Source of the DNA: Amaranthus tricolor
Lineage: Eukaryota > Streptophyta > Magnoliopsida > Caryophyllales > Amaranthaceae
Assembly (NCBI RefSeq): GCF_026212465.1
Contig: NC_080048.1
Span: 25,616,280 to 25,680,279, forward strand
DNA: 64,000 nucleotides
Direction: 5' to 3'
Shown here: piece by piece, positions 21,345-31,817 of the stretch
How positions within the stretch are numbered: position 1 is the first letter of the stretch
Layout: each line of letters starts with the position of its first letter
Made by a program: the position numbers and the translations under genes
The notes under the pieces: model-generated
Database searches by the model: none
Seen by the model: only the letters and a program-made list of their open reading frames with translations
What the model was told of the DNA's origin: nothing

Positions 21345-24300
21345 GTTTTTAACTGTGTCATTAATCAAAGCTTATGCACAACATTAATCCTTGCATAACC
21401 AACGCCTTCATCAGCCCCGGTTTCGCATCAAAACCAAGTTTGAATACTTTACGCACGAAATTGACAAAAACGCTTAAAAACGCATAAAATCGCAACTTAA
21501 CTTCTAATTTCTAGCATATGATTATTATTATCAATTCTAACCATTTCAAAACAATAATATATGCCAAATAGTGTTGTGTGCCAAGTTTCGTGCATAACAA
21601 ACCATGTTTGACCTACTTTACGTGCGAAATTGACAAAAACGCTTAAAAACCCATAAAATCGCAACTTAACTTCTAATTTCTAGCATATGACTATTATTAT
21701 CAAGTATAACCATTTCAACAAAATAATATATGCCAAATAGTGTTGTGTGCCAAGTTTCGTGCATAACAAACCATGTTTGACCTACTTTACGCGCGAAATT
21801 GACAAAAACGCTTAAAAACGCATAAAATCGAAACTTAACTTCTAATTTCTAGCATATGACTATTATTATCAAGTCTAACCATTTCAACACAATAATATAT
21901 GCCAAATAGTGTTGTGTGCCAAGTTTCGTGCATAACAAACAATGTTTAACCTACTTTACGCGCGAAATTGACAGCATCAAACTATTGACCAGACCACCTT
22001 GCACGACACGTGGAGTCCAAACCTATGCATCCAGGACCTAGGCTAAAGTGAAATGGAATCTTGGTACTTGGATCTAGCTATCAAGGTCCTAAAACCATTC
22101 TAACAATCCCCGTGGACTCCTAGAAGCTGAGCCGAAGGAGGGCTGGTCGACAGTTTGCTAGATCAGAATTTTGTTTAAGTGTTTGTGGTTGTTTCGTGTT
22201 CTTTTCATGATCATTTGTATTTTTTGACTGTGTCATTAATCAACGCTTACGCACAACATTAATCCTTGCATAACCAAGGCCTTAATCAGCCCCGGTTTCG
22301 CATCAAAACCAAGTTTGAGTACTTTAAGCGCGAAATTGACAAAAACGCTTAAAAACGCATAAAATCGCAACTTAACTTCTAATTTCTAGCATATGACTAT
22401 TATTATCAAGTCTAACCATTTCAACACAATAATATATGCCAAATAGTGTTGTGTGCCAAGTTTCGTGCATAAGAAACCTTGTTTGACCTACTTTACGCGC
22501 GAAATTTAAAAATAAAAACGCGAAATTGACAGCATCAAACTAGTGACCAGACCACCTTGCACGACACGTGGAGTCCAAACCTATGCATCCAGGACCTAGG
22601 CTAAAGTGGAAATGGAATCTTGGTACTTGGATCTAGCTATCAAGGTCCTCAAACCATTCTAACAATCCCCGTGGACTCCTAGAAGCTGAGCCGAAGGAGG
22701 GCTAGTCGACAGTTTGCTAGATCAGAATTTTGTTTAATTATTTGTGGTTGTTTCGTGTTCTTTTCATGATCATTTGTAGTTTTTGACTGTGTCATTAATC
22801 AAAGCTTACGCACAACATTAATCCTTGCATAACCATGGCCTTAATCAGCCCCGGTTTCGCATCAAAACCAAGTTTGAGTACTTTACGCGCGAAATTGACA
22901 AAAACGCTTAAAAACGCATAATATCGCAACTTAACTTCTAATTTCTAGCATATGACTATTATTATCGATTCTAACAATTTCAACACAATAATATATGCCA
23001 AATAGTGTTGTGTGCCATGTTTCGTGCATAACAAACCATGTTTGACCTACTTTACGCGCGAAATTGACAAAAACGCTTAAAAACCCATAAAATCGCAACT
23101 TAACTTCTAATTTCTAGCATATGACTATTATTATAAAGTATAACCATTTCAAAAAAATAATATATGCCAAATAGTGTTGTGTGCCAAGTTTCGTGCATAA
23201 CAAACCATGTTTGACCTACTTTACGCGCGAAATTGACAAAAACGCTTAAAAACGTATAAAATCGCAACTTAACTTCTAATTTCTAGCATATGACTATTAT
23301 TATACAGTCTAACCATTTCAACACAATAATACATGCCAAATAGTGATGTGTGCCAAGTTTCGTGCTTAACAAACCATGTTTGACCTACTTTACGCGCGAA
23401 ATTGATAAATAAAAACGCGAAATTGACAGCGTCAAACTAGTGACCAGACCACCTTGCACGACACGTGGAGTCCAAACCTATGCATCCAGGACCTAAGCTA
23501 AAGTGGAAATGGAATCTTGGTACTTGGATCTAGCTATCAAGGTCCTAAAACCATTCTAACTATCCCCGTGGACTCCTAGAAGCTGAGCCGAAGGAGGGCT
23601 GGTCGACAGTTTGCTAGATCAGAATGTTGTTTAAGTGTTTGTGGTTGTTTCGTGTTCTTTTCATTATCATTTGTAGTTTTTGACTGTGTCATTAATCAAA
23701 GCTTACGCACAACATTAATCCTTGCATAACCAAGGCCTTAATCAGCCCCGGTTCCGCATCAAAACCAAGTTTGAGTACTTTACGCGCGAAATTTACAAAA
23801 ACGCTTAAAAACCCATAAAATCGCAACTTAACTTCTAATTTCTAGCATATGACTATTATTATAAAGTATAACCATTTCAACAAAATAATATATGCCAAAT
23901 AGTGTTGTGTGCCAAGTTTCGTGCATAACAAACCATGTTTGACCTACTTTACGCGCGAAATTGACAAAAACGCTTAAAAACGCATAAAATCGCAACTTAA
24001 CTTCTAATTTCTATCATATGACTATTATTATCAATTCTAACCATTTCAACACAATAATATATGCCAAATAGTGTTGTGTGCCATGTTTCGTGCATAACGA
24101 ACCATGTTTGACCTACTTTACGCGCGATATTGACAAAAACGCTTAAAAACGCATAAAATCGCAACTTAACTTCTAATTTCTAGCATATAACTATTATTAT
24201 AAAGTATAACCATTTCAACAAAATAATATATGCCAAATAGTGTTGTGTGCCAAGTTTCGTGCTTAACAAACCATGTTTGACCTACTTTACGCGCGAAATT

Positions 24301-27300
24301 GACAAAAACGCTTAAAAACGCATAAAATCGCAACTTAACTTCTAACTTCTAGCATATGACTATTATTATACAGTCTAACCATTTCAACACTATAATATAT
24401 GCCAAATAGTGATGTGTGCCAAGTTTCGTGCTTAACAAACCATGTTTGACCTACTTTACGCGAGAAATTGATAAATAAAAACGCGAAATTGACAGCGTCA
24501 AACTAGTGACCAGACCACCTTGCACGACACGTAGAGTCCAAACCTATGCATCCAGGACCTAGGCTAAAGTGGAAATGGAATCTTGGTACCTTGATCTAGC
24601 TATCAAGGTCCTTAAACCATTCTAACTATCCCCGTGGACTCCTAGAAGCTGAGCCGAAGGAGGGCTGGTCGACAGTTTGCTAGATCAGAATGTTGTTTAA
24701 GTGTTTGTGGTTGTTTCGTGTTCTTTTCATGATCATTTGTAGTTTTTGACTGTGTCATTAATCAAAGCTTACGCACAACATTAATCATTGCATAACCAAG
24801 GCCTTAATCAGCCCCGGTTCCGCATCAAAACCAAGTTTGAGTACTTTACGCGCGAAATTGACAAAAACGCTTAAAAACCCATAAAATCGCAACTTAACTT
24901 CTAACTTCTAGCATATGACTATTATTATAAAGTATAACCATTTCAAAAAAATAATATATGCCAAATAGTGTTGTGTGCCAAGTTTCGTGCATAACAAACC
25001 ATGTTTGACCTACTTTACGCGCGAAATTGACAAAAACGCTTAAAAACGCATAAAATCGCAACTTAACTTCTAATTTCTAGCGTATGACTATTATTATCAA
25101 TTCTAACCATTTCAACACAATAATATATGCCAAATAGTGTTGTGTGCCATGTTTCGTGCATAACAAACCATGTTTGACCTACTTTACGCGCGAAATTGAC
25201 AAAAACGCTTAAAAACGCATAAAATCGTAACATAACTTCTAATTTCTAGGATATGACTATTATTATAAATTCTAACTATTTCAACACAATAATATCCCAA
25301 ATAGTGTTGTGTGCCAAGTTTCGTGCATAACAAACCATGTTTGACCTACTTTACGCGCGAAATTGAAAAATAAGAACGCGAAATTGATAGCGTCAAACTA
25401 GTGACCAGACCACCTTGCACGACACGTGGAGACCAAACCTATGCATCCAGGACCTAGGCTAAAGTGGAAATGGAATCTTGGTACTTGGATCTACCTATCA
25501 AGGTCCTAAAACCATTCTAACAATCCCGGTGGACTCCTAGAACCTGAGTCGAAGGAGGGCTGGTCGACAGTTTGCTAGATCAGAATTTTGTTTAAGTGTT
25601 TGTGGTTGTTTCCTGTTCTTTTCATGATCATTTTTAGTTTTTGACTGTGTCATTAATCCAAGCTTACGCACAACATTAATCCTTGCATAACCAAGGCCTT
25701 AATCAGCCCCGGTTTTGCATCAAAACGAAGTTTGAGTACTTTACGCGAAAAATTGACAAAAACGCTTAAAAACGCATAAAATCGCAACTTAACTTCTAAT
25801 TTCTAGCATATGACTATTATTATCAATTCTAACCATTTCAACACAATAATATATGCCAAATAGTGTTGTGTGCCAAGTTTCGTGCATAACAAACCATGTT
25901 TGACCTACTTTACGCGCGAAATTGACAAAAACGCTTAAAAACCCATAAAATCGCAACTTAACTTCTAATTTCTAGCATATGACTATTATTATCAAGTATA
26001 ACCATTTCAACAAAATAATATATGCCAAATAGTGTTGTGTGCCAAGTTTCGTGCATAACAAACCATGTTTGACCTACTTTACGCGCGAAATTGACAAAAA
26101 CGCTTAAAAACGCATAAAATCGCAACTTAACTTCTAATTTCTAGCATATGACTATTATTATCAAGTCTAACAATTTCAACACAATAATATATGCCAAATA
26201 GTGTTGTGTGCCAAGTTTCGTGCATAACAAACCATGTTTGACCTACTTTACGCGCGAAATTGAAAAATAAGAACGCGAAATTGATAGCGTCAAACTAGTG
26301 ACCAGACCACCTTGCACGACACGTGGAGACCAAACCTATGCATCCAGGACCTAGGCTAAAGTGGAAATGGAATCTTGGTACTTGGATCTACCTATCAAGG
26401 TCCTAAAACCATTCTAACAATCCCGGTGGACTCCTAGAACCTGAGTCGAAGGAGGGCTGGTCGACAGTTTGCTAGATCAGAATTTTGTTTAAGTGTTTGT
26501 GGTTGTTTCCTGTTCTTTTCATGATCATTTTTAGTTTTTGACTGTGTCATTAATCAAAGCTTACGCACAACATTAATCCTTGCATAACCAAGGCCTTAAT
26601 CAGCCCCGGTTTTGCATCAAAACGAAGTTTGAGTACTTTACGCGAAAAATTGACAAAAACGCTTAAAAACGCATAAAATCGCAACTTAACTTCTAATTTC
26701 TAGCATATGACTATTATTATCAATTCTAACCATTTCAACACAATAATATATGCCAAATAGTGTTGTGTGCCAAGTTTCGTGCATAACAAACCATGTTTGA
26801 CCTACTTTACGCGCGAAATTGACAAAAACGCTTAAAAACCCATAAAATCGCAACTTAACTTCTAATTTCTAGCATATGACTATTATTATCAAGTATAACC
26901 ATTTCAAAAAAATAATATATGCCAAATAGTGTTGTGTGCCAAGTTTCGTGCATAACAAACCATGTTTGACCTACTTTACGCGCGAAATTGACAAAAACGC
27001 TTAAAAACGCATAAAATCGCAACTTAACTTCTAATTTCTAGCATATGACTATTATTATCAAGTCTAACAATTTCAACACAATAATATATGCCAAATAGTG
27101 TTGTGTGCCAAGTTTCGTGCATAACAAACCATGTTTGACCTACTTTACGCGCGAAATTGACAAATATAAACGCGAAATTGAGAGCGTCAAACTAGTGACC
27201 AGACCACCTTGCACGACACGCGGAGTCCAAACCTATGCATCCAGGACCTAGGCTAAAGTGGAAATGGAATCTTGGTACTTGGATCTAGCTATCAAGGTCC

Positions 27301-27480
27301 TAAAACCATTCTAAGAATCCCCGTGGACTCCTAGAAGCTGAGCCGAAGGAGGGCTGGTCGACAGTTTGCTAGATCAGAATTTTGTTTAAGTGTTTGTGGT
27401 TGTTTCGTGTTCTTTTCATGATCATTTCTAGTTTTTGACTGTGTCATTAATCAAAGCATACGCACAACATTAATCCTTGC

Positions 27481-27485
27481 ATAAC
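27481..27485. repeat. Target-site duplication of E2, left copy
   Basis: ATAAC left of E2, repeated at 38402-38406. Removing E2 plus one copy restores an 897-bp satellite unit (26605-27485 plus 38407-38422), exactly the three-monomer size. Confidence 0.97.
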
Positions 27486-27638
27486 TGTTGATTCAGTTAG
27501 GAACGGGAACAGCAACAAGAGGGGGGGTGAATTGTTGTTGTTGAAAGTTTAAGCGATTGTGCCCTGTTTTTGCGGAATTATTCAAAATAAATAAAGCTTA
27601 AACTAAGAGCAAAATAATAAGAGAGACACACGATTTTA

Positions 27639-27678
27639 CGTGGAAACCTTTTGGGCCTAAACAAAAGGAAAAACCACG
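27639..27678 (-). other. Conserved LTR stem-loop (E2 3' LTR copy)
   Basis: Arm CGTGG, AAA, arm CCTTTTG, loop GGCCTAAA, arm CAAAAGG, AAAAA, arm CCACG. Compared with E1/E3 two inner pairs change on both sides (C-G to T-A, T-A to G-C) and the loop core GGCCTAA is kept. The other E2 copy, 37075-37114, has one broken pair (AAAACG). Confidence 0.7.
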
Positions 27679-27746
27679 ACCACTTGGGATTTCTAACAAC
27701 TTCACTATGTTTAAGGCAATTAGTTACAATTACAATAAATACGTTA

Positions 27747-27891
27747 CTTCACTTGAAGCGAAACAACTAGGCCAACTCTTCACTCTCTAATTGCTTTACT
27801 CAAAGCAACAAACTTAGCTTTACAATAAGCTAATCCTCTCTAGCTTCACTAAAAGCTATCTAACTTCCCCCTTAGACTCACCCGAGTCTAA
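27747..27891 (-). other. String of short stem-loops in E2 LTR
   Basis: Five hairpins in a row: CTTCA/TGAAG (27747-27758), TTGCTTT/AAAGCAA (27791-27808), TTAGCTT/AAGCTAA (27814-27833), TAGCTT/AAGCTA (27841-27858), TTAGACTC/GAGTCTAA (27872-27891). The first, second and fifth have counterparts in E1 (6644-6657, 6675-6688, 6765-6785). Present also in the right LTR. Likely in the transcribed leader. Confidence 0.5.
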
Positions 27892-28098
27892 TTACATAAA
27901 CTCTCAAAATCCCTTACAAAAAGGATAAAAATTCTCTAAAATAAATCAAAGAGTTGCACAAGTAAATATTATGAATTAATTGGCAATTTAAAAGCACAAA
28001 ATATTACTTGTAGAATTTCAAAATCAAACGCACAAAAATTATTTTTCTCTTAAAGCATGCGTTCATTCTCTATTAAAAAAAAACCGAGCTAGTTAGCT

Positions 28099-28106
28099 TA
28101 TTTATA
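28099..28106 (-). promoter_or_regulatory. TATA box of E2 3' LTR
   Basis: TATAAATA on the minus strand, in the context ATTATAAATAAGC. The functional copy in the 5' LTR is at 37536-37543. The MYB-type site cluster lies about 85 bp and more upstream. Confidence 0.65.
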
Positions 28107-28968
28107 ATAAAATAAATTTCTAAAAATAGAAAAATATTCCAACCCATTATCCTTAGTCATGGATCAATGAATGATGCTGAATGAATTACAAAACGGTTAA
28201 TACTTCAGCCTTTGAATAAATCAAACAAACGGTTAAGGCAATCAGTAACCGCTATTTCCTGATAACCGCTGTTCCCTGATAACCGCTGTTCCCTAAAGTA
28301 GCAGTTTCTTCAGTAGTAATTCCTGTTCCCCAAATTAATGGCTGGAACTTCATGCTATTTTTAGAAAATGGTTTAGTAAAACGGTTATCTTTTGACTAAT
28401 TCAAAAAACGGTTATCTTTTCACTAATTCTTAGAAAATGGTTATTTTTACTATTTTTAGGAAAAGATTAATTTTATTATTTTTCAGAAAATCCAAAAATA
28501 ATTAAGACCTAACTGATGTTCCTACTTTTTAGTAGATCCAAGTTTATCTCCTAAAATTAAGGAATTAATCTTGAAACCACCACGTAAGGAATTTTAGAAA
28601 TTCTTTTTGCCAATTAACTTTAATAAACTAATGCAACCAATTAATTTAAATACATTAACTAAAAAATAAAAGATAGAATTTATTAGCTAACGTAAATTGA
28701 CTTCAGTTTGGGAACACTGCGCTGTCTCCAAATTCCAACTTGCTAGAACATCAAACCTGGGAACAGTAGACTTCCTGTCTCCATTTTACATCCCACGTGA
28801 TATACTCTTCTAGCATCTCTTGAAACCTTTTGACATGTATATTCCCATGAACTAAGCCATAGGTACTATCAACGATCACAATTAATCGGATATCGACCTG
28901 CACAAAATCTCTAAACACATATTTGCTAAAGTGTAGTCATCATCAAAACTCAAGAGGTCCAACAAATT

Positions 28969-28978
28969 CCCCCTTTTT
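28969..28978 (-). promoter_or_regulatory. Polypurine tract of E2
   Basis: Minus-strand AAAAAGGGGG followed by AATT and the LTR start TGTTGG; same spacing as in E1 and E3. Confidence 0.9.
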
Positions 28979-29426
28979 GATGATGACAAACTTTTCAAAC
29001 AAACTTAAAAACAAAATAGAGTAAACCAATGTTGAAGAGTATGTTAGAGATCAAAACAACTCTTCTTAACTAAATGTCATGAAACCAGTTACTCTAGAAA
29101 TAATCAAAACAACAACTTTATATTATTTCAGCATAAAATCAAACAATGAAAAAAAATGCAGATTTAATCCATAATCATCCATAATCAGAGCTAAAAGAAA
29201 TCAGCATAAACCAAAAAAAAAATTTCAGACACAACTAAACAAAACCAGAAATCAGTATCTTTAATGCAATGAGAAACCTAGTTTCAGTGTCAATGAGTAA
29301 CAATAAACAACTAGCAACACAATCATCAGAAACAAACCAAACCAGCACCTTAATCCATAAGTCCAACATAATAGATTTAACTAGATCTCAAACATGCTCA
29401 AGCATTATTTAAGTTTGTGCCAAATA

Positions 29427-29437
29427 TTCCCCCTTTT
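29427..29437 (-). promoter_or_regulatory. Second polypurine tract of E2
   Basis: Minus-strand AAAAGGGGGAA, about 460 bp upstream of the LTR-adjacent tract, within the conserved block AAGTTTGTGC ... CCCCCTTTTGACATCA (plus strand). Confidence 0.5.
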
Positions 29438-29629
29438 GACATCATTCAAAAAGAAGATAAGCAATCAAACCACAGCACTAAACATATAGTTATAGTCAAA
29501 GAGAGAATAAGGATGCACAAATTAAAAAGCAATAACAATGAATGCAAGCATGATAAGCAATGACTAATCAAACCTATCAGTTAGTAGCATATGTAAAAAG
29601 GTTTAACAAAGTTAACAATGTTTAAGAGG

Positions 29630-29647
29630 TGTACCCCAGCTGGTACC
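29630..29647 (-). terminator. Hairpin downstream of ORF3 (E2)
   Basis: Arms GTACC and GGTAC around CCAGCT, about 70 nt after the ORF3 stop. Same place and stem as in E1 and E3 with a changed loop. Category is a best fit only. Confidence 0.35.
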
Positions 29648-29714
29648 AAAATACAAAGAAATTGTTTGGTGACAGAGATAGTAGCAATGAAACATAAAAG
29701 ATATTAAAGGAGAA

Positions 29715-31235
29715 CTAGGAAGCAGGGGCATCTTCATCAATATATTCTGTTTCCACCTCCACTGTATCCAATTTAGCACCAAGACGAGCCTCCATTTGAG
29801 TCATCTGGTCAGCTAATGAGGCTAGGGAAACACGAATCTCATCTTGAAATTTGAAGAAGCGATCCTGCAAATCATCAAGCTTGAGGAGAATGGAGTATAA
29901 GGGGGTAGTAGGAACGGTTGCCTGATCAAAGCTTTGTCTGTGAAATGATGGTGGTGGTGATCTTGGTGTTGGTGATGGTGGTGGTGATGGGAAATGATGG
30001 GATAGTGGAGTGGTTGGCTTTGGTGAGGGAAAACTACTGGGTTCAGCCCTAGAGTCATCATCAAGAGCAACTTCAGGTCCCATCCCCTTGTCTTCTTCCT
30101 CCTTATCAGAAGGAACAACCTCCTGTTCCTTAACTCCAGCTCCTTCTTTCTCCTGTTCCTCCTTTTCAACTTCTTTTTCCTGTTCCTCCTGTTCCTCCTT
30201 TTCCTTCCCTTCTTCCTTCTGTTTTTCCTTCTCCTTCTCCTCTTCCTCCTGTTCCTCATCATCAGAATCAATCTCAACTTGTTCCACAGCATTTTCAAGG
30301 ATCCCTTCCTCATTTAATTGAAGGCGCAAATTGCTCAAACATTTTGCACCTATCATGTTACTGGGACCCATTGGAAAATTATAATCACCAAGTGGAACAT
30401 CAAATTTGGAGAAAATCCAGGACAACAAACCACCATAGCCTACCATACATCTTTTGGCTATACAATCATTTAAATGCGAAATCATCAAGGAAGGAAAATT
30501 AATCTTTATATTGTTCACCATACAGTAAATCAAAGTGGCATCTCGAAGACTTACCTCACTACGTTTTGAATTTCGTGGTAAAATAAACCTTCGAGCAATG
30601 TTGTAAAGTAACTTGTGTAAGGGGGACAAAACATTGTGACTCACTTTACCTCTCTTTTGCCTAACGCCTAAACATCTCCAAACATCCTTTTCATCTATTC
30701 CAGAAAACGCAATTTTAGACCCAACATAGTAAACATCAAAACCAGTGGCTGGCACTCCTAGCCACTCTCCTAACGTCATACTATCAAATTCAATTTCAAT
30801 TTCTTTAATTGAACTAGAACAAACTCCATCATGAATAGAAAAATTAGAGATGAACTCACGCATAATTTCTGGGTAAATGGGATTGCAGCAGTAATCGCAC
30901 ATGAGTGATTCCCAATGTTGAGTTTGTAGAATTTTGTGAAATTGAGGAAAGTTTGTAGTCTCATACCACTCTTTGTCAAGGCCAAAGCCAACTGACATTT
31001 CTTTGGAAAGTTCCTCAGCGTTTAAGTAGTGGGTTACCTTCATTTTCTTTACAGAACGTGTTGGAGGTTTCTTGGATCCTCTTGATCTCTTACTGCTTGC
31101 ATGTATTTTCTGGGAGATGGGGGTTCCCTCCTGTTCTTTTGATGAAGACTCAGGCTTAGGAGTGTGAGAAGGTGGGTAGATGACTTGAAGAGGTACAGGT
31201 TGCTTCATTTTAGGACTCTGATTCTTGGTCTTCAT
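29715..31235 (-). CDS. ORF3 of E2: post-pol protein of unknown function
   Basis: 506 residues from the ATG at 31235 (MKTKNQSPKMKQ), chosen because it aligns with the E1/E3 start MKTPKSSK. The frame is open 54 codons further up to an ATG at 31397. That extension has two hydrophobic stretches (RYIFHFIIITL and FSPLLFLFSL) but includes the TATA-like site and is probably leader. Same architecture as E1: basic N-terminus, globular region ending near the acidic run, Glu/Lys/Gln acidic segment, Pro/Ser-rich segment with PPPSPTPRSPPPS, C-terminal coiled coil (ILLKLDDLQDRFFKFQDE onwards). The globular part is strongly conserved with E1, while the acidic and Pro-rich tails drift. No lesion. Confidence 0.83.
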   Translation of the reverse strand: MKTKNQSPKMKQPVPLQVIYPPSHTPKPESSSKEQEGTPISQKIHASSKRSRGSKKPPTRSVKKMKVTHYLNAEELSKEMSVGFGLDKEWYETTNFPQFHKILQTQHWESLMCDYCCNPIYPEIMREFISNFSIHDGVCSSSIKEIEIEFDSMTLGEWLGVPATGFDVYYVGSKIAFSGIDEKDVWRCLGVRQKRGKVSHNVLSPLHKLLYNIARRFILPRNSKRSEVSLRDATLIYCMVNNIKINFPSLMISHLNDCIAKRCMVGYGGLLSWIFSKFDVPLGDYNFPMGPSNMIGAKCLSNLRLQLNEEGILENAVEQVEIDSDDEEQEEEEKEKEKQKEEGKEKEEQEEQEKEVEKEEQEKEGAGVKEQEVVPSDKEEEDKGMGPEVALDDDSRAEPSSFPSPKPTTPLSHHFPSPPPSPTPRSPPPSFHRQSFDQATVPTTPLYSILLKLDDLQDRFFKFQDEIRVSLASLADQMTQMEARLGAKLDTVEVETEYIDEDAPAS

Positions 31236-31498
31236 AGATGTTTTGAGAGAGAAAAGAAAGAGTAATGGAGAGAATGACGGTTTAGGGTTGAGTGAAAGGG
31301 AAAGGGTAATGATTATGAAGTGAAAGATGTAACGTGAGGGAGTGGGTTTATTTATGTGAGAGGTGACGGTTACTTCTATAGGTTTTAAGTGTTCCATTTT
31401 CCTTATTTATGCATTTTGACACAGAGACACGAAATGGAGACAGATGAATTCGATGATTCAACTCCTACTTCCAAAAAAAATTGCTGGAAAAAAATTTT

Positions 31499-31573
<75 letters not shown>

Positions 31574-31817
31574 TATTTTTATTTATTTATTTATTTTTTT
31601 AAATTTTTATTATATATTTATAATAAGAAAATGATAATATTATGCTACTACCGTTTGATCAAAATAATCATGCAATCATAAGAACATTCAAAGTATATAC
31701 CTTTAAAAAATGCGTACCTGATCCTTTCGATAATTGATCTTTCAATCAAGTTTATTGTGGTTGATTGATCATTTTCAATTTTTATTTTGTCTCTAAGAAT
31801 CATATATGACACTTCCT
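31236..31817 (-). promoter_or_regulatory. E2 pol-ORF3 spacer with TATA-like site and MYB-type core
   Basis: 582 bp. A TATA-like CATAAATAAAC (31346-31356) lies ~110 bp before the ORF3 ATG, followed by a pyrimidine-rich leader. Directly upstream of the TATA-like site is GTAACCGTCAC (around 31363-31373), containing the same CGGTTA core as the LTR cluster. A TA microsatellite fills 31504-31570. This looks like an internal promoter for ORF3; no transcript evidence is available here. Confidence 0.45.
31504..31570. repeat. (TA)n microsatellite
   Basis: About 67 bp of pure TA dinucleotide followed by T-rich sequence, in the pol-ORF3 spacer of E2. Absent from E1 and E3. Confidence 0.97.

Larger units (their letters stand above)
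17106..27485. repeat. Satellite array 2
   Basis: Continuation of the same satellite between E1 and E2. CCCGG markers at 17493, 18558, 19455, 20519, 21416, 22291, 22850, 23747, 24813, 25708 and 26605 give units of 1065, 897, 1064, 897, 875, 559, 897, 1066, 895 and 897 bp. The 875 unit lacks 22 bp at the spacer head near 21970. The 559 unit has a single monomer. Units starting near 24813 and 25708 share private variants (GAACGCGAAATTGATAGCG), a recent 897-bp duplication. Nothing else is seen in this stretch. Confidence 0.96.
27486..28964 (-). repeat. E2 3' LTR (left)
   Basis: 1479 bp. On the coding strand: U3 with four AACGGTTA (reverse TAACCGTT) sites and three TAACCGC words (28192-28414), TATA box TATAAATA at 28099-28106, then a run of short hairpins (27747-27891) and the conserved stem-loop (27639-27678), ending GAATCAACA. 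Carries several CTGTTCC/GGAACAG words, including a TAACCGCTGTTCCC tandem pair around 28263-28292. Confidence 0.95.
28965..29714 (-). other. E2 3' non-coding region
   Basis: 750 bp between ORF3 and the 3' LTR with no gene. Holds the two polypurine tracts (28969-28978, 29427-29437) and the hairpin at 29630-29647. Otherwise low-complexity and AT-rich. Confidence 0.8.

Noticed and set aside
27486..28964. E2 LTR as a diverged E1-type LTR by simple ageing
   Set aside because: Each pair differs by only ~1 percent internally, while the two types align only in blocks; they are separate subfamilies.
31236..31397. 54-codon N-terminal extension of E2 ORF3 as a signal peptide or envelope anchor
   Set aside because: It includes the TATA-like site, has no counterpart in E1/E3, and the downstream ATG aligns with their start.
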